DNA of 64,000 bases from Nocardiopsis sp. N85 (GTDB lineage Bacteria > Actinomycetota > Actinomycetes > Streptosporangiales > Streptosporangiaceae): positions 248,001 through 312,000 of the forward strand of contig NZ_JARBUT010000001.1 in the NCBI RefSeq assembly GCF_028882275.1, read 5' to 3'. The notes under the pieces are model-generated. The model searched no databases. It had not been told where the DNA came from and saw only the letters and a program-made list of their open reading frames with translations. The translations under genes and the position numbers were made by a program. Positions within the stretch are counted from its first letter, which is position 1. Every line of letters begins with the position of its first letter. Of the stretch, positions 8,337 to 16,679 are shown in pieces.

Positions 8337-8687
8337 CGCGCGCCCGGTGACGTCATAGAGGGCGAAAGGACGTCCACCCTACGACCCCATATGACCTGAG
8401 CCACTCTCCGCCATCGTCACTTGGACCTTACTCGTTGGTAACGCGGGAACGGAAGGGCCACCGGGAGCGTGCGGAACGCTCTCCGACCGGCCCCGCGACC
8501 CGCGACCGACACGTGGCCCTCCGACCGGAGTGGGTGATCTCTTTGTTACGGTGCTCACCGAGGAGCATCACCGTCTTCCCGTTAGGCTGGGGCACCGCCC
8601 CTGGAGTCCACCCGTGCACACGCTCCCCCCGGGTGCCGACGAACGCGGCGGACCTTCCTGTGACCGACGACCCCCGAGGGTTCTCGC
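8337..8687. other. Divergent intergenic region
   Basis: This 351-bp gap separates the start of the VWA gene (minus) from that of the SSI-like gene (plus), so it should contain both promoters. I see no ORF with credible start signals. Around 8540-8600 there are less GC-rich stretches (tctttgttacgg, ccgttaggct) that could be promoter elements; I cannot place them firmly. Confidence 0.35.
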
Positions 8688-9359
8688 ATGTCCCATGCTC
8701 GTGATCAACGGCGCCGAGGATCACTCGGCACCGGTCTGCTCGCCGGTGCCTGTTGCGCCGGCGCGGTCGCCTATGGGGTGATCGTCGGCCCGTCGATGCT
8801 GCCGCCGCAACAGGACGTGCAGGCCGCCACCGCGCTCAGCCCCGACCTGGCCGGTCTGGAGGTCGAGGCCGAGGGCGACGGGGCGAGCGCCCCGCGAGGC
8901 CCGATCGGCGTGCTGGAGATCCAGGTCAGCGACCGGGACCGGGCCTGGGTGCAGACCCTGGTGTGCGAAGGCGACGCGGAGTCGGACCCGCCGGCCTGCG
9001 CCGACCTGGCCGCCATCGCCGCGGAGTTCCAAGGCGAGCCCGGCGGCAGCGCCGAGCACCCCAGCGCCGGTGAGGACAGGGAAGAGGGAGCGGAGGAGGA
9101 GGGCTCCGACGAGGAGACCCCCGAGGAGATCGCCGGGATCACCGTCGAACCCACGACCGCCGCCCTGCCCGGCAGCGAGGCGTTGTTCACCGAGGTCAGC
9201 CAGGGCACGGTGTGCACCGACAAGGTGTACGGCCCCCAGGAGGCCGTCATCGTGGGCGTCTGGGAGGGCCACGAGATCGAGACGACCCTCAACCGCAAGG
9301 GTTCCTGCGAGGAGGCCCGCTGGCAGCGGCTGCGCCCCCTCACCGACCGGATCATGTAG
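8688..9359 (+). CDS. Subtilisin-inhibitor-like (SSI family) secreted or anchored protein with acidic insert
   Basis: SSI-family proteins are secreted inhibitors of serine proteases. The family pattern is visible: VLEIQVSDRDRAWVQTLVC, then CADLAAIAAEF, VCTDKVYGPQEAVIVGVWEG and a final Cys in KGSCEEARWQ. Four domain cysteines (C93, C104, C176, C207) match the usual two disulfides. K179 sits where the P1 residue is expected, which would suggest trypsin-like targets, but the loop CTDKVYGP appears one residue longer than the classical C-x-x-x-Y-x-P loop. Between the two halves lies an unusual Glu/Asp/Gly-rich insert (about 117-150). The N-terminus (to about 45) is a signal or anchor segment. The ATG has only a weak ribosome binding site. 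A terminator follows. Confidence 0.8.
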   Translation: MSHARDQRRRGSLGTGLLAGACCAGAVAYGVIVGPSMLPPQQDVQAATALSPDLAGLEVEAEGDGASAPRGPIGVLEIQVSDRDRAWVQTLVCEGDAESDPPACADLAAIAAEFQGEPGGSAEHPSAGEDREEGAEEEGSDEETPEEIAGITVEPTTAALPGSEALFTEVSQGTVCTDKVYGPQEAVIVGVWEGHEIETTLNRKGSCEEARWQRLRPLTDRIM

Positions 9360-9375
9360 CGCCTACCGATCGTCC

Positions 9376-9406
9376 GACCGTGCCCGGCCCCGTGCCGGGC
9401 ACGGTC
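9376..9406 (+). terminator. Terminator after the SSI-like gene
   Basis: A perfect 13-bp inverted repeat, gaccgtgcccggc (9376-9388) and gccgggcacggtc (9394-9406), has a 5-nt loop and lies 16 nt after the stop codon. Confidence 0.7.
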
Positions 9407-9415
9407 GTGACCGGG

Positions 9416-9421
9416 GATAAT
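9416..9421 (+). promoter_or_regulatory. Putative -10 element of a leaderless rRNA methylase transcript
   Basis: GATAAT lies 8 nt before the ATG at 9430, and no Shine-Dalgarno lies between them. The element falls just after the preceding terminator. Leaderless initiation is inferred. Confidence 0.4.
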
Positions 9422-9429
9422 CGTCGACC

Positions 9430-10272
9430 ATGCACGTCATCGAGATCGACGACCCCGCCGACCCCAGGCTCGCCGACTACACCCGTCTACGGGACGTGAA
9501 CCTGCGCCGCCACCTGGAGGCCGAGCACGGGTTGTTCATGGCCGAGGGGGAGAAGGTCATCCGCCGGGCCGCGGCCGCCGGCTACGCGCCGCGCAGCCTC
9601 CTCCTCACCCGACGGCGCGCCGAGGTGCTCGCCGACCTCGACGTCGACGCGCCCCTGTACCTGGTGGAGGAGGAGACCGCCGAGCGCCTCGTCGGCTTCG
9701 ACCTGCACCGGGGCGCCCTGGCCGCCTTCCACCGCGGGCCGCTGCCCTCCCTCGATGAGGTCCTGGCCGGGGCGCGGGGCATCGTCGTCCTGGAGGACCT
9801 GGTGGACCACACCAACGTCGGGGCGATCTTCCGCAGCGCCGCCGGACTGGGCGTGGACGCCGTCGTCCTGGCCCCGCGGTGCGCCGACCCGCTGTACCGG
9901 CGATCGGTCAAGGTGTCCATGGGCGCCGTGTTCACGCTGCCCTACACCCGGCTCGACGACTGGTACGGGGGGCTGGACGAACTGCGCGAGGCCGGATTCC
10001 ACCTCATGGCGCTCACCCCCGGCGAGGACTCCCGTCCGCTGCGGGAGGCGATGTCCGCCGTCGACCCGGACACGGGCGTGGGCCTGCTGCTGGGGACCGA
10101 GGGCGACGGGCTCTCCGCGCGCTGGCTGGAGCGGGCCGACACCCGTGTGCACATCCCCATGTCCGGCCGCGACGTCGACTCCCTCAACGTCACCGCGGCC
10201 GCGGCGATCGCCTGTTACGAGCTGACCCATCGCGGGGGCGCGGGCGTGCGCGTCCACCGGGGCGGGACCTGA
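9430..10272 (+). CDS. SpoU/TrmH-family RNA 2'-O-methyltransferase
   Basis: SPOUT-class enzymes of this family methylate a ribose 2'-OH of rRNA or tRNA using S-adenosylmethionine. The three family motifs are present in order: motif 1 NVGAIFRSAAGLGVDA, motif 2 LLLGTEGDGLS, and motif 3 DVDSLNVTAAAAIACYE, which forms the knotted SAM site. An N-terminal substrate-binding domain (LRRHLEAEHGLFMAEGEKVI) precedes them. The length, 280 residues, is normal. RNA target and position cannot be told from sequence. Confidence 0.92.
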   Translation: MHVIEIDDPADPRLADYTRLRDVNLRRHLEAEHGLFMAEGEKVIRRAAAAGYAPRSLLLTRRRAEVLADLDVDAPLYLVEEETAERLVGFDLHRGALAAFHRGPLPSLDEVLAGARGIVVLEDLVDHTNVGAIFRSAAGLGVDAVVLAPRCADPLYRRSVKVSMGAVFTLPYTRLDDWYGGLDELREAGFHLMALTPGEDSRPLREAMSAVDPDTGVGLLLGTEGDGLSARWLERADTRVHIPMSGRDVDSLNVTAAAAIACYELTHRGGAGVRVHRGGT

Positions 10273-10318
10273 CCGGTCGATAGTGTGTCGGCGGACACCC
10301 GCGCCGTCAGGAGGAGCC

Positions 10319-11236
10319 ATGCCCGGTCGAGTACTCGTGCAGTGGGAGGAGAACCGGCGCAACGCGCCGGCTCCGCTCGCGGTGGACGTCTACACCGGGG
10401 GCCCCGCCCCCGAGGGCCTGGACGGGGTGGTCTTCTACCAGGTGCCCTACGCCCCCTCCACCCAGGGGGTCGACGAGCGCCTCGACATGATCGCCCGTAT
10501 GCCCGATCTGGAGGTCGTCCAGCTGGTCTCGGCGGGGTACGAGCACGTGCTGCCGCTGCTGCCCGAGCACGTGACCCTGTGCAACGGGCGTGGACTGCAC
10601 GACGCCAGCGCCGCCGAGCACACGCTGGGGCTCGTCCTCGCCGCTCAGCGGGACCTGCCCCGGTGGGCGGTCGATCAGCGCGAGCACCGGTGGGCGCCGG
10701 TGCCGTCGCGCTCCCTGGCCGACCAACGGGTGATGATCGTCGGGTACGGGAGCATCGGCAAGGCCATCGAGGACCGGTTGCTGCCCTTCGAGACCGAGGT
10801 GGTGCGGGTGGCGAACCGGGCCCGTCCCGAGGAGGGCGTGCACGGGGTGGGGGAGCTCCACGCCCTGCTGCCCGAGGTGGACGTGGTCGTGCTGATCACC
10901 CCGTTGACCGAGCGCACCCGGGGCCTGTTCGGGGCCCGGGAGTTCGCCCTGTTGCGTGATGACGCCCTGGTGGTCAACGTGGCCCGGGGGCCGGTGTTGG
11001 ACACCGGTGCGCTCCTGGCGCAGAACGGTCGGGTGCGCGCCGCGCTCGACGTCACCGATCCCGAGCCGTTGCCGGTGGGTCACCCGTTGTGGGACGCGCC
11101 GGGGGTGTTCGTGACCCCGCACGTGGCCGGTGGGTCGGTGACCTTCTACCGCAGGGCCCGCGCGTTCATGGACGCCCAGCTGGCTCGTTGGGCGGCGGGG
11201 GAGGTTCTGGAGAACGTGGTCCGCCCCGGACACTGA
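10319..11236 (+). CDS. D-isomer-specific 2-hydroxyacid dehydrogenase
   Basis: NAD(P)-dependent oxidoreductases of this family interconvert 2-hydroxy and 2-oxo acids. The Rossmann motif is VMIVGYGSIGKAIEDRL. The catalytic trio is visible as R in VVNVARGPVLD, E in DVTDPEPLP and H in TPHVAGG. The length is 305 residues. ATG 10319 is chosen over an in-frame upstream ATG at 10283 because it directly follows a strong ribosome binding site (CAGGAGGAGCC). The gene lies 46 nt after the methyltransferase and may be cotranscribed. The exact substrate is unknown. Confidence 0.92.
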   Translation: MPGRVLVQWEENRRNAPAPLAVDVYTGGPAPEGLDGVVFYQVPYAPSTQGVDERLDMIARMPDLEVVQLVSAGYEHVLPLLPEHVTLCNGRGLHDASAAEHTLGLVLAAQRDLPRWAVDQREHRWAPVPSRSLADQRVMIVGYGSIGKAIEDRLLPFETEVVRVANRARPEEGVHGVGELHALLPEVDVVVLITPLTERTRGLFGAREFALLRDDALVVNVARGPVLDTGALLAQNGRVRAALDVTDPEPLPVGHPLWDAPGVFVTPHVAGGSVTFYRRARAFMDAQLARWAAGEVLENVVRPGH

Positions 11237-11297
11237 CCCGGGCGACCGGGCCGGATCGGACGTCCGGAATGTCGGTATCGGTGATGAGAATGACCGT

Positions 11298-12953
11298 ATG
11301 AGGATCGCGGTGGTCGCCGACGGCGAGGGCGGAGGGTGGCTGCGCCCGCTCGACGGGGAGTCCCCCGCCCGACGGGTCGACGATCTCGCCGCGGCCGTCC
11401 GCGCCGGTGAGGCCGAAGCCGACCGGCCCCGCTGGGTGTGGGCCGACACCCGCGACGTCCACCCCGAGCTGGTGCGCGCCGGGGTGCGGGTCGAACGCTG
11501 TCACGACGCCGCGCTCGTCGAGGCGCTCCTGCTCGGACACGCGGGGCGCCACGGTGAGCCCCGCTCCCTCGGCGCGGCCTGGGCTCGGGCGCACGGCCGG
11601 CCCGTGCCCGACGATCCCCTCGAACCCGCGGGGGAGGGGGTGGCGGCCCAACCCGCGCTGTTCGAGGCCGACCGCTCCACCCTGCCGCCGGGCACCGACC
11701 GGTTGGACGCCCTGGTGGAGGTCCACGCCGAGCAGTCGCGTCGACTCGCGGAGCTGCCGGGCGGGATGTCCCTGCTCGCGGCGGTGGAGTCGGCGGGCGC
11801 GCTGGCCGCCGTGGAGATGAGCCACGACGGGCTGCCCTGGCGGCCGGATCTGCACGACCGCATCCTCACCGGTCTGCTGGGGCCGCGCCCGCCCGCGGGT
11901 CGTCGACCGCCGGTCCTGGCCGATCTCGCCACCCGGATCGGCGAGGCGGTCGGCCGCGAGGTCAACCCCGATTCCCCGGCGCAGGTGCTCAAGGCGATGG
12001 CGTGGATCGGCCACCCCGTCGACTCCACCCGGGCCTGGGTGCTGGAGCGGATCGACCACCCGGTGATCCCGCTCCTGTTGCGCTACAAGGAACTGTCGCG
12101 TCTGCACTCCGCCAACGGATGGGCCTGGCTGGAGACCTGGGTCGACGAGCGCCGGGGCCCCGACGGGCGGCGGTCGGGCCGGTTCCGACCCGACTACGTC
12201 GTGGGCGGGGTCGTCTCCGGGCGCTGGGCCACCCGGGGCGGTGGCGCCCTCCAGATCCCCAAGGCGGTGCGCGGCGCCGTCCGGGCCGACCCCGGGTGGG
12301 TGCTGATCCGCGCCGACGCCGGACAACTCGAACCGCGCATCCTGGCGGCGGTCTCCGGGGACACCGCCCTGGCCGACGCGGCCGCCGAGGACGACCTGTA
12401 CGCCCGCCTGGCCGTGCACACCGCCGGCGACCGCGAGCGTGCCAAGATCGGGCTGCTGGCCGCGATGTACGGCCAGACCGGTGGAGACGCGGCACCGCTG
12501 TTGGCACTGCTGCGCCGCCATTACCCCCGGGCCCTGGAGTACGTGGACGCCGCGGCCCGCACGGGCGAGGAGGGCGGCCGGGTCCGCTCCTGGCTGGGGC
12601 GCACCTCGCCCTCGCCCGTCGGGTGGGAGCGGCGGACCTCCGGGCCCGACGGCGACCGCCACCGTCGGGCGCACGGCCGGTTCACCCGCAACTTCGTCGT
12701 GCAGTCCGGGGCGGCCGAGTGGGCGCTGGTGCTGTTGGCGTCGCTGCGTCTGCTGATGCCCGGGGCGGTCGTGTTCTTCGTGCACGACGAGGTGGTCCTG
12801 CACGTGCCCCGTGAACGCGCCGAGGAGGCCGTTCACGCGATCGATGTCGCACGGGAGCGGGCGAGCACTGTTCTGTTCGGGGACACTCCGGTACGATTCC
12901 CCCTGGCCGTCAGTGTTACAGAGGGCTACGAAGGCACCACCCCACCCCCATGA
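11298..12953 (+). CDS. Family A DNA polymerase-like protein (actinobacterial 3'-5' exonuclease/polymerase type)
   Basis: The 551-residue protein matches the actinobacterial bifunctional exonuclease/DNA polymerase family distinct from PolA. Polymerase motifs are intact: motif A RADAGQLEPRILA (Asp about 340), the O-helix pattern RERAKIGLLAAMYG (R, K and Y spaced as in Pol I), and motif C VHDEVVLHVP (about 495). The N-terminal 250 residues are much shorter than Pol I and I do not see a complete DEDD exonuclease site. A template-contact segment GRWATRGGGALQIPK is present. The ATG has GAGAAT six bases upstream and may be leaderless. A role in repair or translesion synthesis is plausible but inferred. 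Confidence 0.88.
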   Translation: MRIAVVADGEGGGWLRPLDGESPARRVDDLAAAVRAGEAEADRPRWVWADTRDVHPELVRAGVRVERCHDAALVEALLLGHAGRHGEPRSLGAAWARAHGRPVPDDPLEPAGEGVAAQPALFEADRSTLPPGTDRLDALVEVHAEQSRRLAELPGGMSLLAAVESAGALAAVEMSHDGLPWRPDLHDRILTGLLGPRPPAGRRPPVLADLATRIGEAVGREVNPDSPAQVLKAMAWIGHPVDSTRAWVLERIDHPVIPLLLRYKELSRLHSANGWAWLETWVDERRGPDGRRSGRFRPDYVVGGVVSGRWATRGGGALQIPKAVRGAVRADPGWVLIRADAGQLEPRILAAVSGDTALADAAAEDDLYARLAVHTAGDRERAKIGLLAAMYGQTGGDAAPLLALLRRHYPRALEYVDAAARTGEEGGRVRSWLGRTSPSPVGWERRTSGPDGDRHRRAHGRFTRNFVVQSGAAEWALVLLASLRLLMPGAVVFFVHDEVVLHVPRERAEEAVHAIDVARERASTVLFGDTPVRFPLAVSVTEGYEGTTPPP

Positions 12954-13102
12954 CCCCCCAACCCTCCGGAAAACGGACGGCGTGGGCTTCTTGCAAAGGC
13001 GACCGGGTCCGCCCATTCTTGGATTCGGAACGTCAACGGAGGAGCGCGCGCCGTAGGGGTCCCCCCTACCCCGGGTGGTTCAGAGAAAGGGCGGACATCC
13101 CC

Positions 13103-14275
13103 GTGCGGAGCCGTAGATCTGCTTGCACCACGGCGGTCCTGGTGGCCGCCTTCACCGCGTTCGGGGCGACACCGGCCATGGCCGATCCCGTCGTCGAGGA
13201 CAGACCCCCCGTCAGTGAACAGTTCGCCCCCGACGCGCCCAGCGGAGCCGACCCGCGGGTCGGGGCGACCCCCTCCGCCACCGCCTCCCCCGAGGTCGCC
13301 GACCCCGAGGACCTGCGCCGCGACGCCTACGTCGCCCCCTTCCGCGAGGCGCGGAGCATCGAGTACTTCGTGGTCGCCCCCGACACCCTTCCCGCCGACG
13401 CCGTCGACGCCGTTCGCGAGATCGGGGACGTGGAGCACGTCCTCACCGTGGACGCCGCCCGGGTCCTGGTCGACGACCAGGCCACCTCCGTCCTGGGCGT
13501 GGACCCCTCCACCTTCCGCAACCACGCCCCGAAGCCCTCCGCCGAGTCCGACGACGTCTGGCAGGGCGTCGCCGAGGGGCGCATCGCGCTCTCCAAGGAC
13601 GTCGGCACCGAACGCGAGCTGGAGGTCGGCGGCGATATCACCGTGACCGGCGGTCGTGGCGAGGTGCCCCTGGAAGTGTGGACGCACGCCACCTCCGGCA
13701 TCGCCGGCATCGACGCCCTGATCTCCCGGGAGACCGCCGCCGCGCTGGGCGTGCCCGAGGGCAACGCCCTCGTCGTCTCGGCCCCCGACGCCGACCTGTG
13801 GGAACTGTACGAGGAACTCGGCGCGGTCCTGGGCGAGGAGGTCTCCGTCCAACTGGTGACCGACGCCCCCGAACCGTCGGTGAGCGGCGACAGCGTGCCG
13901 TCGTCGGTGATCGAGCAGGTCATCGCCAACGCCGAGTCGCAGCTCGGCGTTCCCTACGTCTGGGGCGGTACCACCCCGGGGGTCGGGTTCGACTGCTCGG
14001 GTCTGCTCCAGTGGGCCTTCCGGAAGGCGGGCGTGAGCATCCCGCGCGTCACCCACGACCAGTGGAACGCGGGCGAGCGCATCGAGTTCGACGACCTGCG
14101 CCGCGGCGACCTGCTGTTCTGGCGGTCGGACCCCACCGCGCCCGACTACATCTCGCACGTGGCGATCTACCTCGGCGACGGGATGATGCTGGAGGCGCCG
14201 CGTACCGGTCTCGACGTGCGCGTCACCCCGGTACGGACCGCCAACTACGCGGGCGCCGTGCGCGTCCAGACCTGA
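13103..14275 (+). CDS. Secreted NlpC/P60 peptidoglycan endopeptidase
   Basis: The C-terminal NlpC/P60 domain (about 275-390) is a papain-like cysteine peptidase that cuts peptidoglycan stem peptides. The catalytic Cys is in GFDCSGLLQWAF (about 297), the His in SHVAIYLGDG (about 352), and the usual EAPRTG follows. A signal peptide is visible (RRSACTTAVLVAAFTAFGA to PAMA, then DPVV). The middle region (about 70-270) is not recognised. GTG 13103 is chosen because it puts the basic signal-peptide start directly behind an AGAAAGGG site; the frame stays open upstream to 12950, so a longer form cannot be excluded. The gene is followed by several hairpins. Confidence 0.9.
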   Translation: MRSRRSACTTAVLVAAFTAFGATPAMADPVVEDRPPVSEQFAPDAPSGADPRVGATPSATASPEVADPEDLRRDAYVAPFREARSIEYFVVAPDTLPADAVDAVREIGDVEHVLTVDAARVLVDDQATSVLGVDPSTFRNHAPKPSAESDDVWQGVAEGRIALSKDVGTERELEVGGDITVTGGRGEVPLEVWTHATSGIAGIDALISRETAAALGVPEGNALVVSAPDADLWELYEELGAVLGEEVSVQLVTDAPEPSVSGDSVPSSVIEQVIANAESQLGVPYVWGGTTPGVGFDCSGLLQWAFRKAGVSIPRVTHDQWNAGERIEFDDLRRGDLLFWRSDPTAPDYISHVAIYLGDGMMLEAPRTGLDVRVTPVRTANYAGAVRVQT

Positions 14276-14398
14276 TCCCCGTGCCCCTCGTCCCCGCGAG
14301 GGCGCCCACGGGGCCCCTGGAGCCGGCGGAGTGGACGAAGGGCCCTCGGCCGCGGGTCGCCCGGTGCGGGCGATCCTCGGCGGCGGAGCGCGAAGCAC

Positions 14399-14429
14399 GG
14401 CCCCGCCCGGACACGTTCCGGGCGGGGCC
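14399..14429 (+). terminator. Hairpin downstream of the NlpC/P60 gene
   Basis: A perfect 13-bp stem, ggccccgcccgga (14399-14411) and tccgggcggggcc (14417-14429), has a 5-nt loop. It lies 124 nt past the stop, so it may serve either strand. Confidence 0.55.
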
Positions 14430-14460
14430 TACGCGTGCGCGGGGGTGGGAGAAAGCAGTG

Positions 14461-14495
14461 GGCCGTGGTGCCACCGCGTCGGCGGCACCACGGCC
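14461..14495. terminator. Second hairpin in the convergent gap
   Basis: A perfect 12-bp stem, ggccgtggtgcc (14461-14472) and ggcaccacggcc (14484-14495), has an 11-nt loop. The strand it serves is not clear. Confidence 0.45.
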
Positions 14496-14768
14496 TACAT
14501 GTCTCCTTGTCCGAAGGACCCGGCCGGGAGGGGAAGGACAGGCCTCGGTCAGGAGGGGGAGACAGGGAGCCGCTGAGGGAGGGGGAGACAGCGTACCGAC
14601 CCTGTCGGAATGGTCCTGGAGTGTGACGACGTCGGTGCGTCGCACAAGGACTACATAAGCAGCGAGCGGGCGATTTGGCAAGAGGCGCGATCAAGGCAGG
14701 CAAGTAGTCCCAATACCGGCTTAACGTTCAAAACGGCAGTCGGTCCGCTCGTTCCGTACCCGGGCGTC

Positions 14769-16526
14769 TCAGCGCCCGGCGGCGTACCCCTGCGCTCCCC
14801 GGGCGTCGGCGGCCGCGCGCAGCTCACCGGTCTCGGGATCGCGTGCCACGGCGGCCAGACGGCCCAGCGACCACGGGGCGGAGAGCTGGACCCGGTGGCC
14901 CCGACGGCGCAGTTCGGCGATGGTCTCCTCGCCCAGGCCGGGCTCCACGACCAGGTCGCCCGGGATCGTCTCCCTGGGGTGGAACGAGCTGGGGAAGGCG
15001 TTGGTGTGGAACATGGGCGCGTCCAACGCCTCCTGGAGGTCCTCGACGCCGTTGAGGATCCGCAGCAGCGCGGTGAAGGTCCACTGGTCCTGTTGGTCGC
15101 CGCCGGGCGTGCCGATCGCCAGCACCGCCTGCCCGTCCTCCCGGGTGACCAGGGTGGGGGAGAGCGTGGTGCGCGGCCGCTTGCCCGGTTCCAGGGAGTT
15201 GGGGGAGGCGGGGTCGAGCCAGAACATCTGCGCCCGGGTGCCCAGCGGGAATCCGAGCGCCGGGATCACGGGGGAGCTGGTGAGCCAGCCGCCGCTGGGG
15301 GTCGCCGACACCATGTTGCCGTGGGCGTCCACCACGTCCACATGACAGGTGTCGCCGCGTCGCACCGTGGGCTCGCCCGTGGTGCGGTCGGCCGGCGCCT
15401 CCCCGCTCAGGTACAGCGGCGGTGTGAAGGGCGTGCGGCCGGCCACGGCCCCGGGACGGGTCTCCAGGGACGCCCGGGCGTCGTCCACGAGCGCGGCCCG
15501 ATCGGCGGCGTACCCGGCGGACAGCAGGTCCTTGAGGGGCACGTCGGTGAAGTCGGGGTCGCCGTACCAGGCCTCGCGGTCGGCGAAGGCGAGTTTGGCC
15601 GCCTCGGTCACCCGGTGTACGAAGTCGGCGCCCTCACCGGAGGTGCCCAGCGCCTCGGCCAGGCGCAGCTGCTGGAGCATGCTCGGTCCCTGACCCCAGG
15701 GGCCGGTCTTGTGCACGGTGTACGCGCCGTACGGGACGTTCGCCGGATCCTCGTAGGAGGCGCTCCAGTCGGCCATGTCCTGCGAGGTGAGCAGGCCCCG
15801 CTGCGGCTCCCCCTCGGCGGACGGCACCGGGGTCGTCAGGAACGCGGCGACGGACTCGGCGACGAACCCCTGAGACCAGCTCCGCCGGGCCGCGTCGATC
15901 CGCGCCTCCCGACCGCCGCCGCCGGACTCGGCCTCGGTGACGATCCGCCGGTAGGCGGCGGCCAGGGCGGGGTTGCGCAGCCGGGTTCCGACGGCGGGCA
16001 CCCGGCCGTGCGGCAGGTACACCGCGGCCGAACCGGTCCAGTGACGGGTGAAGACGGGTTCGAGGGCGGCGATGGCCGCGGAGATCCGGTCCAGCACGGG
16101 ATAACCGCGTTCGGCGAGCCCGATGGCGTGGTCCAGGACGTCGCGGACGGTCATGGTGCCGTGGTCTCGCAGCAGGAGCATCCAGGCGTCGAAGGATCCC
16201 GGGACGGTGGCCGCCAGCACCCCGCTGCCGGGGACGCGGTCCATGCCGGCGAACGCTTCGAGGGTGGCGGCGGCGGGAGCCACCCCCTGGCCGCACAGGA
16301 CCCGGGGCGGACCGCCGGCGGCCTGGAAGATCACGGGCACCTCGCCGCCGGGGCCGTTGAGATGGGGTTCGACGACCTGGAGCGTGAACCCGGCGGCGAC
16401 CGCGGCGTCGAAGGCGTTGCCACCGCGTTCGAGGACGGACATGCCGGTGGCGCTGGCCAGCCAGTGCGTCGAGGCGACCATGCCGAAATCGCCTCGGAGC
16501 TGGGGTCGGGTGGTGAAACGGGGCAT
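14769..16526 (-). CDS. Gamma-glutamyltransferase family Ntn-hydrolase
   Basis: GGT-family proteins are made as one chain that cleaves itself before a Thr, which then becomes the nucleophile for gamma-glutamyl transfer or hydrolysis. That Thr is T393 in RRGDTCHVDVVD, followed by NMVSATPSGGW and the C-terminal GKRPRTTLSPTL substrate region. The N-terminal part carries VLERGGNAFDAAVAAGF. The length, 585 residues, is normal. ATG 16526 is chosen because it follows CCAGGAGG and begins exactly where the family homology begins; the frame remains open to 16664. No signal peptide is seen, so this resembles the cytoplasmic branch of the family. A hairpin overlaps the stop codon (14760-14779). Confidence 0.9.
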   Translation of the reverse strand: MPRFTTRPQLRGDFGMVASTHWLASATGMSVLERGGNAFDAAVAAGFTLQVVEPHLNGPGGEVPVIFQAAGGPPRVLCGQGVAPAAATLEAFAGMDRVPGSGVLAATVPGSFDAWMLLLRDHGTMTVRDVLDHAIGLAERGYPVLDRISAAIAALEPVFTRHWTGSAAVYLPHGRVPAVGTRLRNPALAAAYRRIVTEAESGGGGREARIDAARRSWSQGFVAESVAAFLTTPVPSAEGEPQRGLLTSQDMADWSASYEDPANVPYGAYTVHKTGPWGQGPSMLQQLRLAEALGTSGEGADFVHRVTEAAKLAFADREAWYGDPDFTDVPLKDLLSAGYAADRAALVDDARASLETRPGAVAGRTPFTPPLYLSGEAPADRTTGEPTVRRGDTCHVDVVDAHGNMVSATPSGGWLTSSPVIPALGFPLGTRAQMFWLDPASPNSLEPGKRPRTTLSPTLVTREDGQAVLAIGTPGGDQQDQWTFTALLRILNGVEDLQEALDAPMFHTNAFPSSFHPRETIPGDLVVEPGLGEETIAELRRRGHRVQLSAPWSLGRLAAVARDPETGELRAAADARGAQGYAAGR

Positions 16527-16627
16527 CGAGGGGGGCCTCCTGGGTGAGCGGGCGGAACGCCGACGGCGGAACGCGGAACACGGTCCGGGCGACGCTACAG
16601 CACACCTTCGAGGAGGGGGAGACGTGC

Positions 16628-16662
16628 GAGCGCCGGGGATCCTCGCGGGACCCCCGGCGCTC
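16628..16662 (-). terminator. Terminator after the Ala/Glu/Pro-rich secreted protein gene
   Basis: An 11-bp perfect stem, gagcgccgggg (16628-16638) and ccccggcgctc (16652-16662), begins 18 nt past the stop codon at 16680. Confidence 0.65.
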
Positions 16663-16679
16663 AACGGTTCAGACGCGGA

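Larger units (their letters stand above)
14276..14768. other. Convergent gene gap with two hairpins and a less GC-rich core
   Basis: This 493-bp region separates two convergent genes, so neither needs a promoter here. It contains strong hairpins at 14399-14429 and 14461-14495. From about 14640 to 14745 the base composition is clearly lower in GC than the surroundings. I found no protein with credible start signals and no tRNA fold. A small RNA gene is possible. Confidence 0.4.

Noticed and set aside
12954..13102. c-di-AMP (ydaO) riboswitch before the NlpC/P60 gene, a common arrangement in actinobacteria
   Set aside because: I could not find the conserved GGGGAACC and GGGTGAATC-type core elements in this leader.
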